A stretch of DNA of 64,000 nucleotides. It comes from Mercenaria mercenaria. Its lineage: Eukaryota; Mollusca; Bivalvia; Venerida; Veneridae. Below, piece by piece: positions 38,666-49,777 of this stretch. How positions within the stretch are numbered: position 1 is the stretch's first letter; each line of letters begins with the position of its first letter. The stretch is taken from contig NC_069375.1 in NCBI RefSeq assembly GCF_021730395.1, positions 63,825,501-63,889,500 on the forward strand, given 5' to 3'. The notes under the pieces were generated by a model, which worked only from the letters and a program-made list of their open reading frames with translations, did no database searches and was not told the origin of the DNA. The translations under genes were made by a program, and so were the position numbers.

Positions 38666-39064
38666 TGAGGTGTTGAGAGTGATAAATATAAGTTGTAGAA
38701 CTTCCGTCACAGTCGACCTAAAATAAATTATGTACAAACTAATGGAAAAGGCGTAATTTCCCTGCACACGGACAATATCAGCTTTGAGTCAGTAAACGGC
38801 TGTGTAGGTGTTGATGAGCTGTTCACGTAATATAAAAATAGCACTTTTCATGAAAGCCTGAAAACACAAGACAGTTTTTCATTGATGTTTTTCTTGCAAT
38901 ATCATCTAATCAAAAGATCCCTTACAAGTTAGTTTCCCATTCTTATAATGATTGTCATTTAAACCGCCTTTTTTCGTGGCTGTCGAGCTTAATACAAAAA
39001 CAAAAAACTCCGTTAAAGTAATGTGTTCGTAATGTACACGGACAATTTCCGTGCTATTACGTAA

Positions 39065-39195
39065 ATTCGTTAGGTAGTTCGGCCTTCTCTGGACGTAAAC
39101 TAGCTCAACGTGCACATGTCTTTCCGGACATACGGAAAATGCCGAACTTGCGTACGGAGAATGCCGAACTTGCGTACGGAGAATATATAATTTGC
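39065..39195 (-). repeat. interspersed repeat shared with 1878-1985, with a 22-bp internal duplication
   Basis: Minus-strand relative of 1878-1985. The 22-base unit GGAGAATGCCGAACTTGCGTAC, read on plus with minor change, is repeated two to three times here. The 115-codon minus frame over it is not a recognised gene. Confidence 0.5.
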
Positions 39196-39199
39196 CAGT

Positions 39200-41990
39200 T
39201 GTCATTACGGACCCACTACCATACATTATTATTGTAGCTTTTAATGAGATCACAATATGACGTCTTTACAGTCCTTTTTGATATCATTACGTTCGGCAAG
39301 TATTTTAAAGAAAATTGATGAAAAATATGAAAATGTGAAGCAGCATAAAGTGAAATACCACAAGTCTTTTTATAGACACTTCCATTCAGACGTGGAGACA
39401 GATATTTGTCTTTCTGATTTTTCATTTATGTCTACTAATTTAAAAAGTGAATGCGTGTTTGACATTTGGATGTACTTAAGCTATCCATTACGTTATCAGG
39501 ATTACATAAACGTAATTGTACAGTAAAAGATGTGGGAACGGTTTTCATCTTTTAATCGCATTTAAAGAGGCTTCTGTCTGAAAGGCAATTTGACAGCTTT
39601 TATTGTAAAAGTGCATTTGAAAACCAAGATATTTCACTGTATACTGACATATACCACAAGTTTATCTGTGATTGTGAATAGGCCTATCCCACCTACTTAA
39701 ATTTCTTAGTTTGTTAAAATTTGAAATTTACTAGTGGTTACTACGCAACACCTTTTTTTTTTGGTAAGTTCCCTGTATACAAAGTCTAATCGCGTTATCA
39801 TATATCTAAAATTATTCATCGGAAATAATTTGTCTACTTTGAGTAACAGTGACCTTGCCTCTGACGCCAAAACAAAATCCCGAGTTATGCTTTAAATTTA
39901 TATGTTTGCTGCACACCAAAATAAGTAACAAACACATTATTCTAGTGTGGCACCCTTTATTAAACATGTTACCTTTCGTTCACTTATCAAAATATAGTTT
40001 ATCACAAAATGGGATTGAACTAACCACATTTACAACTGTATATCTTTCATTGTCACATTAATGTGTGATGACGTCAATATTCTTAGTGCGGCCAAGAAAA
40101 TGTGTAATTGTACTTTTTTCCACTGTTTTAAGTAAAGGGCATATTAGAATCGGAATAATCTACTATAGGAAAATCGCGGTTTACTTAGACTAATACACTC
40201 AAAACTGGTTATACGTCGGCACCGCTACGCCCTCGTGAGATTATTCCGTGTACGTATAGATGCAGACTAACCCCTTTTCGTGTATTAATAACGTTTTTCT
40301 TACATTATTTCTTAACTAAGTCAATTAGACCAACATCTGCTATACTTCTAACAACGTCAATGATTTGGCATAATTGCATTTATGAAATTAATGCCAAAAA
40401 TATTTAATGATATTATTTGACTCCCTCGACGTCAAACTTTTGATAAATATTGTTATTTTGCGTTCACTCCTACTTATTAATAAATGGTAATTGTAGCTAA
40501 GTGATGATTAATATCAAAATATAAAATTTGATGAATGAGATCACAAATTACAGGCAAAACTACCATGATGAATCTAAAATAATTGCGCATTGTCCTTATT
40601 TTTTGAAAATCATCGTTTATTTGTTACAGATGACAATTTTACACACGTTCACAGTGTATAGACTCTCTGTATGCCCAAACGGAAGTGGCCAAAAAGAATA
40701 TTTAACTTTCGTTATTAAATTTTTGAAAGCTGTCGATAGTAAGTATGTTTATGTTTTTCTCTGGCTATTTGAAATAAATATTCTTGTTGTATATATTTTC
40801 AGTGTATGATAAATGTTTCTGCACCACGAGGTCATTAAATAGACAATAACGTTTAAATTAAAAACACAGATGGTCAAAGCAAAAGACAAAGCATTCAGGC
40901 TACTAACTCCCATTATTTTGGGATTGCGAAGGAAATTCGTGCCAGAACCGCTTCTGAATGTTTCATTATAAATCCATGCACATGATTTTATACCTACAAA
41001 TATGCATTTACAATCCCGAATATTTAAAGTATTGTTTAATCCAACATGCATCTGAACCTCCTAGTCGCAAAACTTGATAAAAAAAAACTGTTCCACTATT
41101 CGCCAAAATACTGTACGCCTTTTTAATAAAGAAATTATGAAGTGTTTGGGCTTAAAAGCTCCAAACACTGTACTCAATGAATTAATAAATATAAGTTTTG
41201 TATTGTATTTTACATGCGACAGTTAAACAGTATAAATTTATTGGTCTATTCCACCAACAATGTCCTTGTCTTGGACAAGGAATAGAACCTGTATGCGTGT
41301 TTCCGCTAACATGCGGCACATATATATATTTATTCCGCTCAGTTTGACATGAAACTTTGTTTTTTTTATCTCCACTTTTTGAGGTGCTGTTCTAATCGCC
41401 CAGGCTTCGGCGTTGTCTTTCTTGGTCAAAGGGTTTTCAGCAAACTTGTTTTTTTTTGTCACATTTATTTTTACTTTTGCTTGTATCTTACTTTAACTTC
41501 ACATAACCATTGTGTAGCCTACAAACAAAGCCTTTTTTATACAGGGACAGTGTCCTTTATACCCAAGGTCAAGATCACCCAAGATGTTTGATTTCTTGTT
41601 TACATTTAAGCTCCGCCTACTGACAAACTCGCTGTCTACCTGCTTTCCTGTTAATGTCAAAGTGTCTAAAACTATCTTCCAGGGCAATGTTAGATCTAAT
41701 CAAATTAGTTATACATGTAGAACAGTTGATATAATCACTAGGAGCCGGGTCATTTTCAGTTTGTTCTGTAGTGAATACTGCAGTAATTATGAATGAAAAC
41801 GAGAAAGAGCTGGATGTAAGCTTCGATCTGCTTGACTTTGAATGATATTGATCAGCGGTGCTCTGAAGCCGGAAATGAACCAAACACTGGGTTGTACCAC
41901 GTAACGATTATACGAATGGTGCGTTAGTGATTAATGTTCCTAACTGTGTAAAGAATCTAGTCGATATTACAAAAAATAATTTTAAACACT
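39200..41990. other. gene-free DNA
   Basis: Frames up to 100 codons, several open on both strands (41238-41883), none with recognised motifs or splice context. Confidence 0.4.
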
Positions 41991-41994
41991 ATGC

Positions 41995-42103
41995 AGGTTA
42001 GTGTTTATTAATTAGTACGCATTTATTAATTTAAATTGGTCGTGCCACTGCGCCGCGATAGATCAATTTAATTTGACAAATGCTTACTAATAAAAACTAA
42101 CCT
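41995..42103. mobile_element. 109-bp fold-back MITE with ATGC duplication
   Basis: The left arm AGGTTAGTGTTTATTAAT... mirrors the right arm ...TACTAATAAAAACTAACCT over about 45 bp with a few changes. ATGC is duplicated at 41991-41994 and 42104-42107. The loop is GTGCCACTGCGCCGCG-like and GC-rich. Confidence 0.7.
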
Positions 42104-42109
42104 ATGCAA

Positions 42110-43355
42110 AAAGTGGAATCAAAACTGCAGTAATAACATCTAACCTGGTCCATGACTGTTCTGAAACGAAAGAAATCATAAATATTAATTTTTAACTGTT
42201 GGTTATCATAAAACAAAGTCAGAACATTCGAATAACAAAAATGAAAAGAAGTTTTGAATAGGCGAACAGTATTTCGACTAAGCGTACAGTCCGGATTTTA
42301 ACAATTGCGATTAGTGAGCCACTAATGTATCGATAAGTGGGACAGTGTCATCGGCATACATGTCTCGGAAAAACACATTTTCCTGAAAACGTATTTCTTA
42401 CCATACAGCCATGCTAGTATTTACCGATGCGTAAGATATTTATCTACGAGGTGCCAAAGGTTTCAGTTTTTTACAAAAGCTCAAGATACATGTATTTCAC
42501 AGAATTGACAGTTTCATTACAAAATCGAACAAATATCAACACGTGATTTGACTTCTAATTAAGCATAGTATATTTTATCAGACATGTTTGGTATCTACGT
42601 AAACAGTAGGTAAATTAAAATGAATACACTTACTTTATGCGATAAATAATAAACAAAGAAAATCAAATCCATCCGCGACAGCAAAACTTGTGTTATTATT
42701 TTGAACGCCTAGTTTTTGGCGACTTCCGTTTGGGCGTACAGAGAGTCTTTACACTGTGGTGTTTGTCATTTCTAAACATTAAATGTTGTTCAGGCATAAC
42801 GTCAGTGTCATCAAGTTGGAGTTGCAATTAATAGATTTTGTGTTGATGGCAAGTAAGCAGCAGTAACATGTCAGTTTACGCGTGTTTTTTTCCAGAACAA
42901 ATGTGTAAAACTTAACATATATCAATTAATATGTGTATGTTTCTGTCATAAATCTGTTACACGGTTCCAGAAACCGGGACCAGTGAATATTATACGATAT
43001 AGATTTTTGATAGAGGCAGTTATTCGTATCTGTATGCCATGCTCAAAGACATGCTGAGTATGACATTTTACTACATTTAGTGGACTATCTTTCGTATACT
43101 ATCATATAAGCAATATCGTCAGCTGATGGCATATCACACTCAGTAATCATGTTCTTCCAAAAGTCAAAGCAATTTGACCAGTTTAAGATTTTGAACTACT
43201 TCTAGTAAGGCTATCTTTTCTATAGTCATAGGTAAAAATAAAATCGATTTTGATTTATCATTTCATAGGTTTTACTCCTAACCCTACTAATTTTCCATAA
43301 TGAACTTCTCCGCCGTTCATTTTGACAGTATTATTTACTGTTCAAAGCCGTGCTT
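42110..43355. other. gene-free DNA
   Basis: Nothing recognised. Confidence 0.45.
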
Positions 43356-43360
43356 ACCAC

Positions 43361-43470
43361 AATGATACTGGACTGAATGGCAAACAGTGCAGATCATGAT
43401 CAGACTGCACAGTGTGCAGGCTGGTTATGATCTACATTGGTCGCAAATGCAGAATCATAAAAACCATACA
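43361..43470. repeat. relic of a CAGTGCAGATCATGATCAG-type interspersed repeat
   Basis: GGCAAACAGTGCAGATCATG and CGCAAATGCAGAATC resemble a similar relic at 63040-63110, which has AGCAGACGATGATCAG and AAAGGCAGAATC in the same order. Confidence 0.4.
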
Positions 43471-43515
43471 AATATATTCCTGAATTCAAGTAATAGATAT
43501 CACAAATCTTTTGTT

Positions 43516-43797
43516 GGGGTGCCTCCGTGGCCGAGTGGTTAGAGTCGTTGGCTTCAAACCATTTGCCCCTCATCGATGTGGGTTCGAAACCTCATTTGGG
43601 GCGTAGAATACTTCACGTGAGGAAGCCATCCAGCTGGCTTACGGAAGGTCGGTGGTTCTACCTAGGTGCCCGCTCGTGATGAAATTATGCACGGAGGGGC
43701 ACCTGGGGTCTTCCTCCACCAATAAAGCTGGAAAGTCGCCATACGACCTAAAATTGTGTCGGTGCGACGTTAAACCCAACAAAATAAATAAATAAAA
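43516..43797 (+). mobile_element. tRNA-derived SINE, family A, nearly complete
   Basis: The head GCCTCCGTGGCCGAGTGGTT is a class-II tRNA-like (Leu/Ser type) A box, followed by the B box GGGTTCGAAACC. The body includes GAGGAAGCCATCCAGCTGGC and CTTCCTCCACCAATAAAGC. The 3' end reads GGTGCGACGTTAAACCC followed by an AATAAATAAATAAA tail. About 280 bp. No target duplication was recognised. Confidence 0.85.
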
Positions 43798-44432
43798 TTG
43801 TAATGACAATATATGATATCATGTGCTATTTTAGCCACTTCATTTTAATTGCTTGTATTTCTAAGCTTTATAAGCAATACTTCCCGTGAACGCGGATATG
43901 CAAGTGTTGACTTTCATAAGTTGTTTAGCATGCGCACCATGATTCATTGAAGGATCATCGAGTTTTGAAGTACCCTTTTCTTATGTTTAAACAACAGCAA
44001 TTTGTGTTTCGCTTGGACCTATTTATTTTCAGTGAAAGAAATGCAAATTTAGATAGATGTGTATGTCTTGTTTATCCTCCTATTTGTCAATCCGACCCTT
44101 TATAAATAGAAAGAAATTGATGAAATATGCAGATTCCTTAATGGAAAGTTCTTGTCATGATTGATATAAATTTGTCTAGCATTTCATAGAACGGAATTGT
44201 CTTTTGCACCATGTAAACATTTAAGGATAATGAAATGAAACATAGTTTAATTTATTCTGTTTTTATGATGACATTGTAGCCCGTTATGAACATTACAGCT
44301 AAAACTTTGTATCTTGAATAAAAAGGGATCAAGCGTTTCTACTTAAAAAGAGGTTTCTGCACGTGTTTTTCAGGGCGAGACAGACTTGACGATTCTTGAG
44401 ATAAAGGGATTACAACATCCTGTAAACATAAT

Positions 44433-44568
44433 TGAGCTGCACCATAAGAAAACCATTCGCGCAGTCTGGACAGGATACATGACGTTCGCTTTCAAATTCT
44501 ATTGCAATTAGAAACCGTTGGCGAACGGCTTGGATTCTGACCAGACTGCGCGGACGAGCAGGCTGTTC
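44433..44568. mobile_element. truncated copy of the TGAGC palindromic MITE
   Basis: Begins TGAGCTGCACCATAAGAAAA exactly as at 13308, then CGCGCAGTCTGGACAGGATA and CTGACCAGACTGCGCGGACG. The right terminal repeat is missing. Confidence 0.7.
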
Positions 44569-44569
44569 A

Positions 44570-45450
44570 TTAAATATTATCTTTAAAAAAAGATCGGTAC
44601 CCGTTTATGACTTTTTATACCATACTTGTTATAGTATTGATAGTATTGTAATATGAAAATATTGATGTTTAACATAAATACAATATTATAATATGTTGTA
44701 ATATGTTGTGTGTAAGGGTGTAAGGTTAATTAGGGATGGTTCCCCGACCCTAGTTATACCTATGATGGGGAAAATAAACGGGGTAACCCATTTGGGGCCT
44801 CAAAAAAGTATTTTTAAAGATCTCTAACTCTATACCCTTCTGTTGCAGAGGTAGATTCAATTTGAACAGTAAGAAATAGCTTATCAAATGGTTGTTTTCC
44901 CATTTTTATGCAATAAATCATTAATAAGACTAGTCTTGAAAGAAGTGAAAACTTACTAGAAAAAAAGAAAAGTAAGGGAACAAATTTGGTCCCAGTGGGG
45001 TTTGAACCTAGTTATGGTGAGAATTGAGTACTCTTCAAAAAGAAAGTACTCTATTATGGGCCTAATACCTTAATACATGTATCTTCGACGTATTACAAAT
45101 GCAAGGGAGCCTACCGCCTACTGATGATATGAGCGTCATGCTGCATTTCTCCTCCTTCTATAAACACAAACATTTAAATCATTGTAAAAGTAATCATTTT
45201 CAGTGACATACCAAAAGTATAGTGAAAAAGTAATTTCTTTACAATATATCCTTTTATACAGTATATGTGGCTGATTTATTAGAATATGACTTTTTGTTTA
45301 GATAATTTTTAAAGAGAAGTGTTAAAAGAAATTGTTTTAGAAATAAGGGACGAGAAGGAGATACTCCGAGTATAAACATTATTCATTTATGTACTACAAT
45401 TTCTGTCAATAAGGAGTTTTATTGAATTAATCTAAAAGCTTTTTCATTTA
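44570..45450. other. gene-free DNA
   Basis: Contains a GC-richer segment at 44705-44810 (GGTTCCCCGACCCTAG, GGGGTAACCC) that may be repeat-derived; no gene seen. Confidence 0.35.
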
Positions 45451-45454
45451 CAGT

Positions 45455-46420
45455 TTTACTGACAATATAAGAACAATATTGTCAACATGAGATAAATGAT
45501 GTAAACATGAGGAAAGTACTGTCAACATAAGGAGAGTACTGTCAATTTTAAGAAATAACTGTTACAAATAACATGATGAGAATACGGTCAACTTGGTGGA
45601 AAATTCTGTCATGAGAACAACACTGTTAACATGAGAAACCATGAGGAGAAATCCGTCAATATGCGTATGATACTAGTAACATGATAAGAATATCGTAAAC
45701 GTGAATAAAACGCTGAAAACATGAAGAGAATGCCGTCAATCTTAGTACTACAACATTGTCGCCATAAATACACTTCTGTCTACAGCAGGGAAATACAGTC
45801 AACATGAGTACATATTGACAACAAAAGCAGAGTACCGTTAACAGTACCATAATAATACTATTAATGTAAGAGAAATATCGTCAAGCTGAGTACAACATTG
45901 TCAATATGAGAAGAGTACACAAGTACCGCCAACATTAGTACAATACTGTCTGAATGAGGGAAATATTGTCAGTATTAGTACATTACTATCTACGTGAGCT
46001 GTCAGCATATTTACAATATTGTCCACGTTGGAAATACACTGTCAACATAGTACAATACTGTCCACGTTGGAAATACACTGTCAACATAGTACAATACTGT
46101 CCACGTTGGAAATACACTGTCAACATAGTATATTGTACAACACTGTCCACGTTGGAAATACACTGTCATCATAGTATAATACTGTCAACATGAAAAACAT
46201 ACTGTCAACATGAGAAACATGAGACGAATGGTGTCAAAATGTGTCCCAAACCGTAACAATGAGAAGACTACCGCCAACATTGGCACAATACTGGCAACGT
46301 AAGGAAACTACTGTCAACAGGATACTTTCAACGTAAAGAGAATACTCTCATCATGAGTTCAATAATGTTAACATGAGGGCAATATGTCAACACGAGTACA
46401 AAACTGTAAACCTGATGAGA
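45455..46420 (+). repeat. degenerate ~20-bp tandem array with a 39-bp higher-order repeat
   Basis: Short units of the form ACTGTCAACATGAGTACAAT fill nearly 1 kb with strong variation. At 46009-46190 a 39-base block (TACAATACTGTCCACGTTGG then AAATACACTGTCAACATAG) is repeated four times almost unchanged, a local higher-order expansion. Confidence 0.85.
46009..46190 (+). repeat. 39-bp higher-order repeat, four copies
   Basis: CTGTCCACGTTGGAAATACA recurs in four successive blocks; the last has a short TATTGTACA insertion before it. The blocks encode a 13-residue period (CPRWKYTVNIVQY) only because 39 is divisible by three. Confidence 0.85.
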
Positions 46421-46673
46421 ATTCATTATGCAAACGTAGGCAGGGTCAAGTATGAACGTAGTTTTCAAAATAAGAACAATATGACTCATAAAAGAGGTAT
46501 ATAAGATCAAATTTCATAGTTAGTGGAGACAATCCACGAACGCATTAGGCATGTTATTTTTAATTTTGTGAGTGATGAAGTTTGATTACTTTAAAATTCC
46601 TCACATCGTCTGATGTGTGTAATTATGCGAACAGCGTAACAAACTCTTAGTTTAGGCATAAGTCTGTTAAACT

Positions 46674-47094
46674 GGCCCCAATTTCACGAAAAAACTTAGG
46701 TAATTACTTAGTTAAGTCTGTTATTTCAAAATTATGCTATTGCTTAATTTATTGTTATTTCATGTAGATTTTTTCTATAACAATGTATTTGTAGCTAAAT
46801 TATACTATGGTTAGTAGTTTTTGTCTGCAGTACTTATTTCAGTCAAGCAAATATCACATTTCTACTTAAGCACAATATAACGAACTTAAGTATTTTCTTA
46901 AGTATATTTCTTATTTTTATACTTCATTTCCTTTAAAATTCAGAATTGCTGTGTTTTAATTTATGAAATAGTCATATACGGTTATGTTAAAGCTGAAAAA
47001 GTCAACATTAAAGACACATAAAGAGCAAATACAGGCATATGAAATAACAGACTTAGCAAAGTAATTACTTAAGTTTTTTCGTGAAATTGGGGCC
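46674..47094. mobile_element. 421-bp element with 57-bp terminal inverted repeats
   Basis: GGCCCCAATTTCACGAAAAA (continuing ACTTA...TAAGTCTGTTATTTCA) at left is matched by the reverse complement at the right end with about five changes. The interior is AT-rich and non-coding. No target duplication is apparent; the superfamily is not assigned. Confidence 0.75.
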
Positions 47095-47577
47095 TGATCA
47101 TCATACCACCGACATTTTCTGTTAATAGCATCTTTATATAATTCTAAACATTAGTTCAGCTAGTTAGTGTAAATGTGAGCGCGGGCCTTTTGACTGGTTA
47201 TACTACAATACCATATTTTCTATTACATTTTACATGTATATCTAAAATTTATGGAGTAAGATAGGAATATAGGGTACTTAATTGAAAATCCGTCGAAAGA
47301 AAATTGCACGATTTAAAATATCAGTAAGTGGCTATTAGGCTGTCAGATGAGTTGAATTTAAATAATGCACTTTAAACTACTAAGGACCATTAGTACACTA
47401 CATTTACCTCTGCTGTTGACCGTTAAAAGAGGAACGAACTGTTTGCACAGAATACAATTGCTTACGATTTTGTTCACCGCTGAATATCATTAAACCATTT
47501 AGTTGTCACGTATTTCGAATCAGTGGTTATAGTGTACTGGCCTTTGTGATCACGGCGAAAATTCAGTTTTACTTTTA

Positions 47578-47650
47578 AGGCAGTGCTTGGGACGTGAGGG
47601 GTGCTGCAAATTTTATTACCTGTAATGGATTAGTCAGACCGAGTTTTGTA
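47578..47650 (-). repeat. 274-bp repeat family, old fragment
   Basis: GTGCTTGGGACGTGAGGGGTGCTGCA, broken by small differences, then ATTACCTGTAATGG and GTCAGACCGAGTT follow the minus-strand family core. Confidence 0.45.
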
Positions 47651-48119
47651 ATATTTTGCTCGTAAACGAGAGTTCATAAATCACGAAGTCCAGTGACGCA
47701 CCCGTGATTTAATAAATCTAATCGAACTACGATGTATAACTTTTTCACTGATAAAAATAGGAATCAGTAATTAGTTCAATATATTTTGCACCAGCTATTG
47801 AAATACATTTTAGCGACCGCTCATAGACTGTTACAATTTACACTCCGATTTGAAAACGCAACAGAATTATGAGGTGTATTTATAAACAACCCGCAATGGT
47901 GTACTTTTAGCAGTTTTCATTTAAAGTGAAAAGAAAAATACTAACCCCACCATTTCTTTTCATCCACTTACGTGTTGCAGTTTAATTGTCGAGTATTGCA
48001 TGCAATAGCAAGTTATTCTCGCGAAATATCTCTTTCCTTTTCATAAAACTTTCTGAAACATTTTATGATAGTGTGCATGTGATAAATGTAGTAGTTTGAA
48101 TTTCCAAGCTAAATTTAAG

Positions 48120-48730
48120 AATATTTTTACGAGCCATTTAATCACACAACACAGAAAATGAAACACCAAAGGACAAAACAAACAAATATAGGAACACAGT
48201 GTGGCACCGCCTTGGAACGGTCAGTGGCAAAACCACCACTGGGTAGTTTAAACCGGTTTATGGTGCACCTTACCTCACTCTTACCCCCACCATGTTCCAA
48301 AGTTACTAGAAGTCTAACCTACCGAACCGAACTGCGAAATCACGATAACAAAATTGCGATTATATTTTAATTCATGCTTCTTCATCATGATCTCTTCCTT
48401 TACGATAGAAGTATAAAAAAAGTCTTGCCGTCCCGGCGTCTTACCTCGCGCTTAACGTATTGCACATCATGAATAACTGCAAAACGTGAGATCACGTTCA
48501 ACTTGGAGAATCGCAAATTAACAAATAACGTCGAGATGTCGAGCTCGATATCACGACGGCGGAAAGCAAATTTAGTCACAGTTTTGCCTTTTTGGTCTTG
48601 TGTTTCGCTAGATCTAGCTATGCGAACTGCAATCTCACCATGGCGAGAGTGCGAAACAAAATATCGCGTATACGTATTCTGCTTTCTGCACATTGATGAA
48701 CATTTAAGGACAGTTTCTACGATTGTCAAA
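48120..48730. other. non-AT-rich stretch open on both strands, probably repeat-derived
   Basis: Frames of 70 and 139 codons (+) and 109 codons (-) overlap. The left part (ACCGCCTTGGAACGGTCAGT) and the right part with several GCGAGA/CGAGAT-like words look like interspersed repeat rather than genes. No domain recognised. Confidence 0.3.
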
Positions 48731-48769
48731 AACGCAAAAATGTCTTGCCTAAATTGTCATTTAACACAG

Positions 48770-48798
48770 TCACGCACGCACGCACGCACGCACACGCA
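48770..48798 (+). repeat. (ACGC)n microsatellite
   Basis: About six ACGC units, slightly interrupted, at the end of a stretch open in two frames. Confidence 0.85.
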
Positions 48799-48949
48799 GA
48801 TATATAAAAGTTTGTACCGGACCAAGAAAATTATAAAGAAAAAATTAACAACATTACATGAGTTACATTATATTTCATTATATTTGCCTATCGGTTTCGT
48901 TTATACTCATATCGTTTGTTAGATCGACATACAATTGTTTACAACGAAA

Positions 48950-49460
48950 TACGTTTATAAAATCTGTAAAAATGATTTCTTGGAAGCAAAGAATGCAACC
49001 AAAATGAATAATAGCAGACTCGGTTTGATTGAGTCTGTTCATGAGAGGTATTGAAATGTGCAACACCTCTCACGCCCCCTAGCACCGGCTTAAGCGGAAC
49101 TGTATTACATATATGTTGAATGGACTCCATGATCCCAAAGGACCAGAAAATATAAAAACACTGAATCCAAGTACGGGGAGACATTTTACAGTCGCCAGAC
49201 GGCACTTAAAGTTTGCTGTTGTAATTGTTAATAAAATCTGTAAAAATGATCTCTTGGAAGCAAAGAATGCAACCAAAATGAATAATAGCAGACACGGTTT
49301 GATTGAGTCTGTTCATGAGAGGTAATGAAATGTGCAACACCTCTCACGCCCCCTAGCACCGGCTTAAGCGGAACTCTATTACATATATGTTGAATGGACT
49401 CCATGATCCCAAAGGACCAGAAATTAAATATAACAACACTGAATCAAAGTACTGAATTGT
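48950..49460 (+). repeat. 274-bp repeat family, two tandem units
   Basis: AATCTGTAAAAATGAT recurs at 48961 and 49235 (period 274). Both units hold the GACTCGG (or GACACGG) palindrome, the TGAGAGGT/ACCTCTCA hairpin, CCCCCTAGCACCGGCTTAAG and TTGAATGGACTCCATGATCCC. They are nearly identical and so recently duplicated. They lie about 300 bp upstream of the acetyltransferase. Confidence 0.85.
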
Positions 49461-49777
49461 TTAAACATTTTTTCTGGTGTAATTTATTTGCAGTCAGGTT
49501 TGATAGTATTTCAAAGTTCGGCGTGTGTAAACCTGTGCGGAATTTAAGAATAAAGACAACAAAAAAGTAAACATGCTAGTTGGATTACTATCTAGTAAAC
49601 ATAGTTTAATGACCATGTTAACTGTGACCTTAATATACTTCAACCATCCTGTCAACTGTGACGTTTTGACACGGTCAGCATATCCAATAGCCCCGAGATG
49701 TATTTGTACAGATCGACAAAACACACTTTATGCTTGACAGATTTTGTTTTAATACGTTTAACACGAAAGTGGATAAA

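Noticed and set aside
46009-46193. 79-codon frame with CPRWKYTVNIVQY repeats
   Set aside because: Product of the 39-bp higher-order repeat only.
48400-48922. 109-codon minus and 139-codon plus frames
   Set aside because: Mutually overlapping in a base composition that differs from its surroundings; looks like repeat DNA, no domain visible.
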